Part shown: positions 9,917 through 17,631 of the stretch, in pieces
How positions within the stretch are numbered: the first letter of the stretch is position 1
Layout: each line of letters begins with the position of its first letter
NCBI RefSeq assembly: GCF_013364195.1
Contig: NZ_CP054918.1
Span: 5,569,001-5,633,000, forward strand
Length of the DNA: 64,000 bases
Direction of reading: 5' to 3'
Source: Streptomyces sp. NA04227
GTDB taxonomy: Bacteria; Actinomycetota; Actinomycetes; Streptomycetales; Streptomycetaceae
The notes under the pieces: generated by a model
The model's input: the letters and a program-made list of their open reading frames with translations, nothing else
Told to the model about the DNA's origin: nothing
The model's database searches: none
Translations under genes and position numbers: made by a program

Positions 9917-10016
9917 CACACCTGCGCGGGGCCGTCCTGCTCGTACCTCTGTCGTGCCGCCCGGCGCACACCTGCGCGGGGCCGCCCTTCTCGTACCTCT
10001 GTCGTGCCGCCCGGCT
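9917..10016. repeat. 50-bp tandem duplication
   Basis: Two adjacent 50-bp units (9917-9966 and 9967-10016), each beginning CACACCTGCGCGGGGCCG, with only three mismatches. The second unit ends in the stop codon of the GNAT gene (TCA on the plus strand at 10016-10018). The 170 bp between this repeat and the SirB1-like start is otherwise G/C-rich sequence without a gene. Confidence 0.9.
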
Positions 10017-11041
10017 CAGCCCTCCGCCGCGCTGCCCGCTTCCGGCCCCCGGTAGTGGTGATAGCTGTGATGCGGGGCGAAGCCCATGGCCCCGTACATC
10101 GCGAGCGCGCCCGTGTTGTCGGACTCGACCTGGAGCCAGGCGGCCGAGGCACCCTCGTCCAGGGCCCGGCGGGCCAGTGCCGTCATCACCGCGGTGGCCA
10201 GGCCCTCGCGGCGCCGCTCCCCGGCGACCTCGACGGCCATGAAACCGGCCCAGCGGCCGTCCACCACACAGCGCCCGATCGCGGCGGGCGGCTGCCCCGC
10301 CCCGCCCGGCACGGTCGCGAACCACACCGAGGGTCCCGCCGCGAGCACCTGGCGTTCGTGCGGCCCGGCCGCGCCGCCCGAGCGCTGGTACCGGGCGAGC
10401 CACTGCTCGTCCGCCTCCCGCGACAGCAGTACCGCCTCGGTGTCGGCGTCACGGTCGGCCACCGGCGCCAGCCGTGCGACGTGGACCTGAGCGCTCACTT
10501 CACGCCACCAGCCGTGCGCCTCCAGTTCGGCGCAGAGCAGTTCCTGGGTGCCCTCGGCGCCGGTCGCGGTCTGTGCGTACGCGGGCAGGCCGCGCGCCTC
10601 GTACCAGCGGCGGACCGTGGTCAGCGCCTGGTCCAGGGGTATGCCGGGGTCGCCGAGCGGCAGTACCGAGTTGGCCCGCCGGGTGAAGCCGCCGGCCGCC
10701 CGCAGTACCCACTCGCCGAGCCGCTCGCTCTCGACCGGCTGCCAGGCGCGCGCGGTGACCTCCGCGAGCTCCGGGAATGAAGCGGCCGGTCCCCTTCCGC
10801 GAGCCGGTGCGGGGGGCACGATCTTGCCTGCGACCAGCGACGATTCCGCGATACGGACACGTTCCCCGGACTTTCGTGTGATGTACAGCACGCCGTCGTC
10901 CCAGTCCGTGAGAATGCCGATCGTGTCGGTGAACTTCCCAGTTGCTCCGACACCCCCCGAAAGAGCACGTACGGACACACGTTTTCCCACGTCGGCGCTG
11001 GTGATGCGGATGACGAGCTGTCCGCCCGTGGCGAATCCCAC
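10016..11041 (-). CDS. GNAT acetyltransferase with N-terminal SH3-like domain (Rv0428c type)
   Basis: About 341 aa. Residues 1-70 form a small beta-rich domain (VRALSGGVGATGKFTDTIGILTDWDDGVLYITRKSG) like the SH3-like N-terminus of the mycobacterial histone acetyltransferase-like Rv0428c; the C-terminal GNAT domain contains AGFMAVEVAGERRREGLATAVM, the R/Q-x-x-G-x-G/A-type acetyl-CoA loop, and LQVESDNTGALAMYGAMGF, the classic GNAT end. GTG at 11041 is preferred because GGGGTGGGG lies 6 nt before it; GTG at 11053 would sit directly on that site. TAGTAT at about 45 nt upstream is a plausible -10. Acceptor substrate unknown. Confidence 0.87.
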   Translation of the reverse strand: MGFATGGQLVIRITSADVGKRVSVRALSGGVGATGKFTDTIGILTDWDDGVLYITRKSGERVRIAESSLVAGKIVPPAPARGRGPAASFPELAEVTARAWQPVESERLGEWVLRAAGGFTRRANSVLPLGDPGIPLDQALTTVRRWYEARGLPAYAQTATGAEGTQELLCAELEAHGWWREVSAQVHVARLAPVADRDADTEAVLLSREADEQWLARYQRSGGAAGPHERQVLAAGPSVWFATVPGGAGQPPAAIGRCVVDGRWAGFMAVEVAGERRREGLATAVMTALARRALDEGASAAWLQVESDNTGALAMYGAMGFAPHHSYHHYRGPEAGSAAEG

Positions 11042-11180
11042 AGTTGTCCCCACCCCTTCTGTTCGGATCTTGGCCGGGAACGGAGATACTAGGGGCGGGC
11101 ATCGACTACGCCGCGCTCCCGCGCGCCAGGCGGCGGGGCTGTGGAAGCCCGCCAGCGCCCTATCGAGGAGGAATGACAGC

Positions 11181-11501
11181 GTGACTTACGTCATCGCGCA
11201 GCCTTGTGTCGACGTCAAGGACAAGGCGTGCATCGAGGAGTGCCCGGTCGACTGCATCTACGAGGGCTCCCGGTCCTTGTACATCCACCCGGACGAGTGC
11301 GTCGACTGTGGAGCCTGTGAGCCGGTCTGCCCGGTCGAGGCGATCTTCTACGAGGACGACACTCCGGAGGAGTGGAAGGACTACTACAAGGCCAACGTCG
11401 AGTTCTTCGACGAGCTCGGATCCCCCGGAGGTGCCAGCAAGCTGGGCCTCATCGAGCGGGACCACGCCTTCATCGCAGGGCTGCCGCCGCAGAACCAGTA
11501 A
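11181..11501 (+). CDS. fdxA: 7Fe ferredoxin FdxA
   Basis: 106-residue electron carrier with one 3Fe-4S and one 4Fe-4S cluster: CVDVKDKACIEECPVDC in the N-terminal half and CVDCGACEPVCP in the second, the pattern of actinobacterial seven-iron ferredoxins, plus the long acidic C-terminus. GTG at 11181 follows GAGGAGG with good spacing. It likely serves cytochromes P450 or other reductases. fdxA directly before the dapC-type aminotransferase is a conserved actinobacterial pair. Confidence 0.95.
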   Translation: MTYVIAQPCVDVKDKACIEECPVDCIYEGSRSLYIHPDECVDCGACEPVCPVEAIFYEDDTPEEWKDYYKANVEFFDELGSPGGASKLGLIERDHAFIAGLPPQNQ

Positions 11502-11613
11502 CACCCAGCGGGCGAGCGCGCGAGCGGCAAGGCCGCCCCGCCGCCCTGGGCCTGTCCGGCCCCAGCCGGTCCCGTACGGCCTCGTGCCGTGCGGGGCCGT
11601 CGCATTTCCTGAG

Positions 11614-11619
11614 TAGGGT
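11614..11619 (+). promoter_or_regulatory. Probable -10 element of the dapC promoter
   Basis: TAGGGT 50 bp upstream of the dapC GTG would give a leader of about 45 nt that includes the GGAGAGAG ribosome site. It lies in the fdxA-dapC gap, so dapC need not depend on fdxA transcription. Confidence 0.4.
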
Positions 11620-11669
11620 CCGACCCGTGCCCGCGGCCCCGCGCGCGCGGGCAGAGCCGGAGAGAGAAA

Positions 11670-12794
11670 GTGAGCCCCGTGTCCGCCTCCCGAGCCCCGC
11701 AGCCGACCCTGCGCACCCGTCTGCCCGAGTTCCCCTGGGACCGGCTGGCGCCCTACCAGGCCACCGCCGCCGCCCACCCGGACGGGGTCGTCGACCTGTC
11801 CGTGGGCACCCCCGTCGACCCGGTGCCCGAGCTGGTGCAGCAGGCGCTGATCGCGGCCGCCGACTCGCCGGGCTATCCGACCGTGTGGGGCACGCCCGCC
11901 CTGCGCGAGGCGATCGTCGGCTGGGGCGCCCGGCGGCTCGGCGCCCGGGGTCTGACCGACCGGCACGCCCTGCCGGTGGTCGGCTCCAAGGAACTCGTCG
12001 CCTGGCTCCCCACCCATCTGGGGCTCGGCCCCGGCGACAAGGTGGCCTTCCCGCGCCTGGCCTACCCGACCTACGAGGTCGGCGCGCGCCTCGCGGGTGC
12101 CGAGCCGGTGGTCTACGAGGACCCGACCGAGCTGGACCCTGAGGGCGTACGGCTGCTCTGGCTGAACACCCCGTCGAACCCGACCGGCCGGGTGCTCGCC
12201 AAGCAGGATCTGGTCCGGATCGTGGCCTGGGCCCGTGAGCACGACATCCTGGTCGTCAGCGACGAGTGCTACCTGGAACTCGGCTGGGAGGCCGAGCCGG
12301 TCTCGGTGCTCCACCCCGAGGTCTGCCAGGGCTCGTACGAGGGCCTGGTCTCGGTGCACTCCCTGTCCAAGCGTTCCAACCTCGCCGGATACCGCGCGGC
12401 CTTCCTGCTCGGCGACGAGACGCTGCTCGGCGATCTGCTCCAGATCCGCAAGCACGGCGGCATGATGATCCCGGCGACCACCCAGGCCGCCGCGGTCGCC
12501 GCGCTCGGCGACGACAAGCACGTCGAGGAGCAGCGCGAGCGCTACGCCGCCCGCCGCACCGCGCTGCGCACCGCCCTGGAGTCGTACGGCTTCCGCATCG
12601 AGCACAGCGAGGCGAGCCTGTACCTGTGGGCCACCCGCGAGGAGTCCTGCTGGGACACCGTCGACCGGCTCGCCCGGCTCGGCATCCTGGTGGCGCCCGG
12701 CGACTTCTACGGCCCGGCGGGCGAGCGTTTCGTACGGGTGGCGTTCACGGCCACCGACGAGCGGGTGGCCGCCGCGGTGGCGCGGCTGACCTGA
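11670..12794 (+). CDS. dapC: Succinyldiaminopimelate aminotransferase (DapC)
   Basis: PLP-dependent fold-type I transaminase, 374 aa, converting N-succinyl-2-amino-6-ketopimelate to N-succinyl-LL-diaminopimelate in the succinylase branch of lysine/peptidoglycan precursor synthesis. Lys234 in SLSKRSNLAGYR is the Schiff-base lysine; NTPSNPTGRVL and SDECYLELGW are the conserved cofactor-binding motifs, and the C-terminal Arg (RFVRVAF) binds the carboxylate. Start GTG 11670 has GGAGAGAG upstream; GTG at 11679 is an alternative. dapE lies 1.8 kb downstream on the same strand; dapD is not in this window. A 14-bp-stem terminator follows. Confidence 0.92.
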   Translation: MSPVSASRAPQPTLRTRLPEFPWDRLAPYQATAAAHPDGVVDLSVGTPVDPVPELVQQALIAAADSPGYPTVWGTPALREAIVGWGARRLGARGLTDRHALPVVGSKELVAWLPTHLGLGPGDKVAFPRLAYPTYEVGARLAGAEPVVYEDPTELDPEGVRLLWLNTPSNPTGRVLAKQDLVRIVAWAREHDILVVSDECYLELGWEAEPVSVLHPEVCQGSYEGLVSVHSLSKRSNLAGYRAAFLLGDETLLGDLLQIRKHGGMMIPATTQAAAVAALGDDKHVEEQRERYAARRTALRTALESYGFRIEHSEASLYLWATREESCWDTVDRLARLGILVAPGDFYGPAGERFVRVAFTATDERVAAAVARLT

Positions 12795-12800
12795 GCCGGA

Positions 12801-12828
12801 GGCGACGTACGCGAGGCGACGTACGCGG
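12801..12828. repeat. 14-bp tandem duplication after dapC
   Basis: GGCGACGTACGCGA and GGCGACGTACGCGG stand back to back, with one mismatch, just before the terminator stem. Confidence 0.8.
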
Positions 12829-12856
12829 GCCCGGGGTCGTGGCGACCCCGGGCCCG
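12826..12856 (+). terminator. Terminator between convergent dapC and an exported-protein gene
   Basis: Perfect 14-bp stem CGGGCCCGGGGTCG / CGACCCCGGGCCCG with a TGG loop. Confidence 0.8.
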
Positions 12857-12878
12857 TGTGTGTGCGGTGCGCGTCGGC

Positions 12879-13211
12879 TCAGCGCAGCGGGAGCTGTCCC
12901 GAGGACAGGTCCTTGGACGGCAGGGTCTTGGCGGAGACGCCGTCCTTGGTGGCCTTCTTGGTGGTGTCCTCGACCACGGGGCCGGTGCCGGGCGCGACCT
13001 TCTCGGCCACCTGCCCGCCCGCGGTGCCCGCGGCACCGCCCACCCGCTTGGTGGCGCCGTCCACCGAGTCGGTCAGACCGTCGGCCCGGCTCATTCCGCC
13101 GGAGGGCTGGTCGGCCGCGACCGCACTGCCGCCCGCCGCGACGATGGGGGCCGCGCTTGCCGCGAGCAGCAGGGCGACGCGGGCGATCCGGTGGGTCATG
13201 GATACAGACAT
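12879..13211 (-). CDS. Small secreted protein, 110 aa
   Basis: A clear Sec signal peptide (MTHRIARVALLLAASAAPIVAAGGSAVAA) precedes about 75 residues of Gly/Lys/Thr-rich sequence without cysteines or recognised domain (KRVGGAAGTAGGQVAEKVAPGTGP). ATG at 13211 has AGGAG 9 nt upstream; ATG at 13199 would give a shorter signal peptide. Probably an exported, loosely structured actinomycete protein; function unknown. Its 5' region contains a long nested hairpin. Confidence 0.82.
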   Translation of the reverse strand: MSVSMTHRIARVALLLAASAAPIVAAGGSAVAADQPSGGMSRADGLTDSVDGATKRVGGAAGTAGGQVAEKVAPGTGPVVEDTTKKATKDGVSAKTLPSKDLSSGQLPLR

Positions 13212-13246
13212 GGGGTTCGGCTCCTAGGAGTTGGAGAGGTGACACG

Positions 13247-13303
13247 TACGTCCGAGGCGCCACGTCGCGGTGCCTGCGGCACGTGGAGCGGCGGTCGGAC
13301 GTA
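13247..13303. promoter_or_regulatory. Nested inverted repeat upstream of the small secreted protein
   Basis: Outer arms TACGTCCGA (13247-13255) and TCGGACGTA (13295-13303), inner arms CCACGT (13260-13265) and ACGTGG (13281-13286), and a central GTGCC/GGCAC pairing. It could be a 5' leader structure or operator for the minus-strand gene that starts at 13211. The rest of the 13212-13493 gap shows no gene. Confidence 0.55.
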
Positions 13304-13493
13304 GTGACTACCGAACCGATGCGGGGGAAGGTTGCGGCGTGCCGAGGTAAAGAGTCGGTAATGCCGGGTGCGCGGCGCGCGCCGGGCGCACAAGGCGAAA
13401 GCATTCACCTCAAGGGGCCGTTGCGCTGCGGTCCGGGACGCCAAGTTCCTTGACCGCTCGGGAAATTGTGGGTCGGTGTGGTGGGGAAGCGGG

Positions 13494-14507
13494 CTACTCG
13501 CCGACGCCTATACGGACTTCGCCCGCGCCGCCGCCCTCGCCAGGGCTGCTGCCCCCGGCGCCGGAGCCCTTGTCCGGGGAAACCTCCCGCCAGGGACCGG
13601 GACCGTCGTCCGAGGCCCGCCACTCGCGGCCCGCGTAGGTGACCTTCTCGATGCGCAGCGCCGAGGAGTTGGCCACCGCCCAGTGCGCGAGCGCCCAGCC
13701 GCGCCGGCGCGGCGTCCCCGCCGCGGGGTCACCGGACGCGGGCACCGGAACGGTCACCGTGTCGCCGTCGCCCTTGTCCCCGCTCCCGCCCTTGCCGCCC
13801 CCGGCCGACTTCCCGGAACCGGTGGCCGAGGATTCCGGCAGGATCCCGCGCCCGAAGTCCCGTACCAGCGCGGTCCGTACGCGCTCGGGATCGCCCGGCT
13901 CTATGCCCGGCCTGCCCTCGCAGCTCAGCCCGGCGGCGGCGCGCCCGGTCAGGGCGGCGGCGAGCAGGGTGGCGTCCGGTTCGTGCTTGGCGTACGCCTG
14001 CGGGTAGCCGCTGCGTTGTACGCGCTGGGCCGCGACGGTGAGCGGCAGCCGCGAGTAACCCGGCACCTCGGCAAGGTGTTTGTAGAACTGCTGCGAGGAG
14101 TACACCGGGTCCATGATCTGCCCCCTGTCGCCCCAGCCCTGTGAGGGGCGTTGCTGGAACAGACCCAGTGAATCCCGGTCGCCGTGCCCGAGGTTGCGCA
14201 GTCCGGACTCCTGAAGTGCGGTCGCCAGGGCGATGGTCACCGCACGCTCGGGCATCTTGCGCGAGGTGCCGACCGCGGAGATCGTCGCCGCGTTCACGGC
14301 CTGCTCGGCGGTGAACTCGTAGGACGCGCCGCCGCCGTCGGCCTGGACCACCCGGCAGCGCGGGGCCGTACGGCCGCCGGTCAGATACTGGCCGACGAGA
14401 TAGCCCGCGAGCGCGAGCAGCAGGGCGACGGCCGCTCCCCTGCGCAGGAGTCGGCCGCGGGAAGGGCGGTCGGCAGTCTTCGGCACGCGTCCAAGGTACT
14501 TCAGCAC
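13494..14507 (-). CDS. Membrane-anchored lysozyme/SLT-like protein
   Basis: 337 aa. An N-terminal Arg-rich stretch and one transmembrane helix (AVALLLALAGYLVGQYL) place the rest outside. Residues about 75-200 show a goose-lysozyme/transglycosylase-like pattern: ALQESGLRNLG supplies a Glu in the catalytic position, followed by DSLGLFQQRPSQGWG and TAAQRVQRSGYPQAYAKHE. Such proteins are often mis-annotated as heavy-metal transporters. The C-terminus is Gly/Ser/Lys-rich, then a short basic tail. GTG 14507 is the longest start; GTG 14486 is possible and neither has a strong ribosome site. Likely acts on peptidoglycan; activity unproven. Confidence 0.78.
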   Translation of the reverse strand: MLKYLGRVPKTADRPSRGRLLRRGAAVALLLALAGYLVGQYLTGGRTAPRCRVVQADGGGASYEFTAEQAVNAATISAVGTSRKMPERAVTIALATALQESGLRNLGHGDRDSLGLFQQRPSQGWGDRGQIMDPVYSSQQFYKHLAEVPGYSRLPLTVAAQRVQRSGYPQAYAKHEPDATLLAAALTGRAAAGLSCEGRPGIEPGDPERVRTALVRDFGRGILPESSATGSGKSAGGGKGGSGDKGDGDTVTVPVPASGDPAAGTPRRRGWALAHWAVANSSALRIEKVTYAGREWRASDDGPGPWREVSPDKGSGAGGSSPGEGGGAGEVRIGVGE

Positions 14508-14585
14508 TCGGTGCGCTCAACCCCGCCCGGACCTGCGGTCGAGCCGGTTGTGCACGGTTTTTCCGGGTCGGTGCCCACGCTGGTT

Positions 14586-14591
14586 TAGGGT
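14586..14591 (+). promoter_or_regulatory. -10 element of a leaderless dapE promoter
   Basis: TAGGGT ends 6 nt before the dapE ATG at 14598 and there is no ribosome site in between. Confidence 0.55.
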
Positions 14592-14597
14592 CGGGAC

Positions 14598-15683
14598 ATG
14601 GCACAGGAACCGCGCGCACTCGACCTCACGCTCGATGCCGCCGCGCTCACCGCGCAGCTCGTCGACTTCCCCTCCGAGAGCGGCGCGGAGAAACCCCTTG
14701 CCGACGCCGTGGAGGAGGCGCTGCGCGCGCTGCCGCACCTGAGTGTGGACCGGTACGGCAACAACGTCGTCGCCCGCACCCGGCTCGGCCGCGCCGAGCG
14801 CGTGATCCTGGCCGGCCACATCGACACGGTGCCGATCGCCGACAACGTCCCCTCCCGCCTCGACGAGGACGGGGTGCTCTGGGGCTGCGGCACCTGCGAC
14901 ATGAAGTCCGGGGTCGCCGTACAACTGCGTATCGCCGCCACCGTGCCCGCGCCCAACCGCGACCTGACCTTCGTCTTCTACGACAACGAAGAGGTCGCCG
15001 CGCACCTCAACGGCCTCGGACACGTCGCCGACGCCCACCCGGACTGGCTGGCGGGCGACTTCGCCGTCCTGCTCGAACCCTCCGACGGCCAGGTCGAGGG
15101 CGGCTGCCAGGGCACCCTGCGCGTCAAGCTGCACACCACCGGTGAACGCGCCCACTCCGCGCGCGGCTGGATGGGCTCCAACGCCATCCACGCCGCCGCC
15201 CCGATCCTGCGGCGGCTGGCCGAGTACCAGCCGCGCTACCCGGTCATCGACGGCCTGGAGTACCGCGAGGGCCTCAACGCCGTCGCCGTCACGGGCGGCG
15301 TCGCGGGCAACGTCATCCCCGACGCCTGCACGGTCACCGTCAACTTCCGCTACGCGCCCGACCGCACGGCGGACGAGGCCGTGGCCCATGTCCGCGAGGT
15401 CTTCGCGGACTGCGGCGTCGCCGAGTTCGTGATCGACGACCACAGCGGCGCGGCCATGCCGGGACTCTCGCACCCCGCGGCCGCCGCCTTCATCGAGGCG
15501 GTCGGCGGCACCCCGATGCCCAAGTACGGCTGGACCGACGTCTCCCGCTTCAGCGCGCTCGGCGTGCCCGCGGTGAACTTCGGCCCCGGAAACCCGCATC
15601 TCGCGCACAAGCGGGACGAACGCGTTCAGATCGCGAAAATCGGCGCGGCGGAGGAGAAGCTGCGCACCTGGCTCACTTCCTGA
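14598..15683 (+). CDS. dapE: Succinyl-diaminopimelate desuccinylase (DapE)
   Basis: Dinuclear zinc hydrolase (M20 family), 361 aa, that releases succinate from N-succinyl-LL-DAP to give LL-diaminopimelate for lysine and cross-linked peptidoglycan. Metal and catalytic motifs are LAGHIDTVP (first His and Asp), GTCDMKSG (bridging Asp), YDNEEVAA (catalytic Glu pair), and the final His in GNPHLAHKRDE. The dimerisation domain runs about residues 180-290. The actinobacterial TIGR01900-type DapE matches its length. With dapC it covers two steps of one pathway, although each has its own promoter. Confidence 0.94.
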   Translation: MAQEPRALDLTLDAAALTAQLVDFPSESGAEKPLADAVEEALRALPHLSVDRYGNNVVARTRLGRAERVILAGHIDTVPIADNVPSRLDEDGVLWGCGTCDMKSGVAVQLRIAATVPAPNRDLTFVFYDNEEVAAHLNGLGHVADAHPDWLAGDFAVLLEPSDGQVEGGCQGTLRVKLHTTGERAHSARGWMGSNAIHAAAPILRRLAEYQPRYPVIDGLEYREGLNAVAVTGGVAGNVIPDACTVTVNFRYAPDRTADEAVAHVREVFADCGVAEFVIDDHSGAAMPGLSHPAAAAFIEAVGGTPMPKYGWTDVSRFSALGVPAVNFGPGNPHLAHKRDERVQIAKIGAAEEKLRTWLTS

Positions 15684-15767
15684 TCGCCTGCGTCATTTCG
15701 TAGTTACCCGAATGGTCACCTCGAACCTCCTAGGGTGACCAGGCATCTGTCAGCGGAAGGGGATCTC

Positions 15768-16517
15768 ATGGAAAGTCGCGAGCCACAAGGGCCGCCCGAG
15801 GAGCAGCGTCTCGGGCCGGTGGTACGCCGCCGCCAGCAGATCCAGCCCGGCACCACCGATCAGCGGCTGCTCGACACCAAGGGCGACTCGGACTGGGTCC
15901 ACACCGACCCCTGGCGCGTACTGCGCATTCAGTCGGAGTTCGTCGAGGGCTTCGGCGCGCTCGCCGAACTGCCCAGCGCCATCAGCGTGTTCGGCTCCGC
16001 GCGGACCCGCCCGGGCAGCCCGGAGTACGAGGCGGGCGTCAACCTCGGCAAGGCTCTGGCCGAGGCCGGATTCGCGGTGATCACCGGCGGCGGTCCGGGT
16101 GCGATGGAGGCCGCGAACAAGGGTGCCCGGGAGGCCGGGGGCATCAGCGTCGGCCTCGGCATCGAGCTGCCCTTCGAGCAGGGGCTCAACCCGCACGTCG
16201 ACATCGGCGTCAACTTCCGCTACTTCTTCGTCCGCAAGACGATGTTCGTGAAGTACGCGCAGGGCTTCGTGGTCCTGCCCGGCGGATTCGGCACCCTGGA
16301 CGAGCTCTTCGAGGCGCTCACCCTGGTGCAGACGCGCAAGGTGACGCAGTTCCCGATCGTGCTCTTCGGCAGCGCGTACTGGGGCGGTCTGGTCGACTGG
16401 CTCAAGGAGACCGTGATCGGCCAGGGCAAGGCCTCCGACCGCGACCTGCTGCTCTTCCACATCACCGACGACATCGAGGAAGCGGTGGCGCTGGTGACCA
16501 AGGAGACCGGGCGGTAG
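15768..16517 (+). CDS. LOG-family Rossmann-fold protein (TIGR00730, nucleotide phosphoribohydrolase-like)
   Basis: 249 aa. The family signature PGGFGTLDELFEALTLVQTRK (catalytic Arg/Glu site) and the nucleotide loop VITGGGPGAMEAANKGA are intact; MFVKYAQGFVVLPGG precedes the site. Plant and bacterial members hydrolyse cytokinin or other nucleoside 5'-monophosphates to base and ribose 5-phosphate. ATG at 15768 follows GGAAGGGG. An inverted repeat GGTCACC / GGTGACC (15714-15740) with TAGGGT inside lies upstream and may be promoter or operator. Position after dapE matches mycobacteria. Confidence 0.88.
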   Translation: MESREPQGPPEEQRLGPVVRRRQQIQPGTTDQRLLDTKGDSDWVHTDPWRVLRIQSEFVEGFGALAELPSAISVFGSARTRPGSPEYEAGVNLGKALAEAGFAVITGGGPGAMEAANKGAREAGGISVGLGIELPFEQGLNPHVDIGVNFRYFFVRKTMFVKYAQGFVVLPGGFGTLDELFEALTLVQTRKVTQFPIVLFGSAYWGGLVDWLKETVIGQGKASDRDLLLFHITDDIEEAVALVTKETGR

Positions 16518-16551
16518 CCTCGGCCTTCCCGAGGGCCCCGGGGCCCGGCTG

Positions 16552-17412
16552 CTATGCCAGGCCCCGGCGGGCCACCGCGGGCGGCCGGTGGCCCGCGATC
16601 GAGGCCACCATGTCGAGCACCTGCCGGGTCTCGGCCACCTCGTGCACGCGGTAGACCTGGGCGCCGAGCCAGGCCGAGACGGCCGTGGTCGCCAGGGTGC
16701 CGATCAGGCGCTCCTTCACCGGACGGTCGAGCGTCTCGCCGACGAAGTCCTTGTTGGACAGCGAGACCAGGACCGGCCAGCCCGTCCCGGTCATCTCGGT
16801 CAGGCGCCGGGTCGCCTCCAGGCTGTGCCGGGTGTTCTTGCCGAAGTCGTGGCCGGGGTCGATCAGTACGGACTCGCGCGGGACACCCAGGGCCACGGCG
16901 CGCTCGGCCAGCCCGAGCGTGACGCGCAGGATGTCCGCCATCACGTCCGGGTAGCCGACGCGATGCGGACGGGTACGGGGTTCCGCGCCGCCCGCGTGCG
17001 TACAGACCAGGCCCGCGCCGTGCCGGGCGGCGACCTCGGCGAGCAGCGGATCGACGCCGCCCCAGGCGTCGTTGAGCAGATCGGCGCCCGCCTCGCAGAC
17101 CGCCTCGCCGACCTCGTGCCGCCAGGTGTCCACGCTGATCACCACGTCCGGGAAGCGCCTGCGGACCTCGGCGACGAAGCCGACCGTACGGCGTGCCTCC
17201 TCCTCGGCGCTCACCTCCTCGCCGGGGCCTGCCTTCACCCCGCCAATGTCGACGATCGCGGCGCCCTCGGCGACGGCCTGCTCGACCCTGGCCAGCGCGG
17301 GCTCGTCGCGGAAGGTGGCGCCCTGGTCGTAGAAGGAGTCCGGGGTCCGGTTCACGATGGCCATGATCACCGGCTCGTGGTCACCGAACTCGCGCCTGCC
17401 CAGCCTGAGCAT
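16552..17412 (-). CDS. folP: Dihydropteroate synthase-like protein (FolP2 type)
   Basis: TIM-barrel pterin-binding protein, about 286 aa. ATG at 17412 (MLRLGRREFGDHEP) is chosen because AAGGAG lies 10 nt upstream and the longer frame is Thr-rich noise. DHPS motifs: IVNRTPDSFYDQG, SVDTWRHEVGEAVCEAGADLLND and DPGHDFGKN. The usual DIGGESTRPG loop, which contacts substrates, reads DIGGVKAGPG, lacking Ser-Thr-Arg-Pro. Mycobacterial FolP2, in the same neighbourhood, is reported not to replace FolP1, so this copy may not be the folate enzyme. Convergent with the LOG gene; a GC palindrome at 16534-16547 separates them. Confidence 0.82.
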   Translation of the reverse strand: MLRLGRREFGDHEPVIMAIVNRTPDSFYDQGATFRDEPALARVEQAVAEGAAIVDIGGVKAGPGEEVSAEEEARRTVGFVAEVRRRFPDVVISVDTWRHEVGEAVCEAGADLLNDAWGGVDPLLAEVAARHGAGLVCTHAGGAEPRTRPHRVGYPDVMADILRVTLGLAERAVALGVPRESVLIDPGHDFGKNTRHSLEATRRLTEMTGTGWPVLVSLSNKDFVGETLDRPVKERLIGTLATTAVSAWLGAQVYRVHEVAETRQVLDMVASIAGHRPPAVARRGLA

Positions 17413-17631
17413 CCCGTGTGCACTCCTTGTCGACGTCGCCGTGGTGGTCGTGGTCGTAGCCGTAGCCGTGAGCTGCCGTTCGGTTGCGGGCCGCTTCCGA
17501 TCGGTCGCCTGCGACATTAGCTGTCGGTGGTACATGGCACGATCGGAGCCCGGCGGTTTACCGTCCCCTCGTACACGGCGTTCGGGCGGCGCCGTCTCAG
17601 CCCGGCGGACGAGTGTGGGGGCCCTTCAACG

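Noticed and set aside
8792..10780. 662-codon plus-strand frame
   Set aside because: Shadow of the SirB1-like and GNAT genes on the opposite strand; no domain and no ribosome site.
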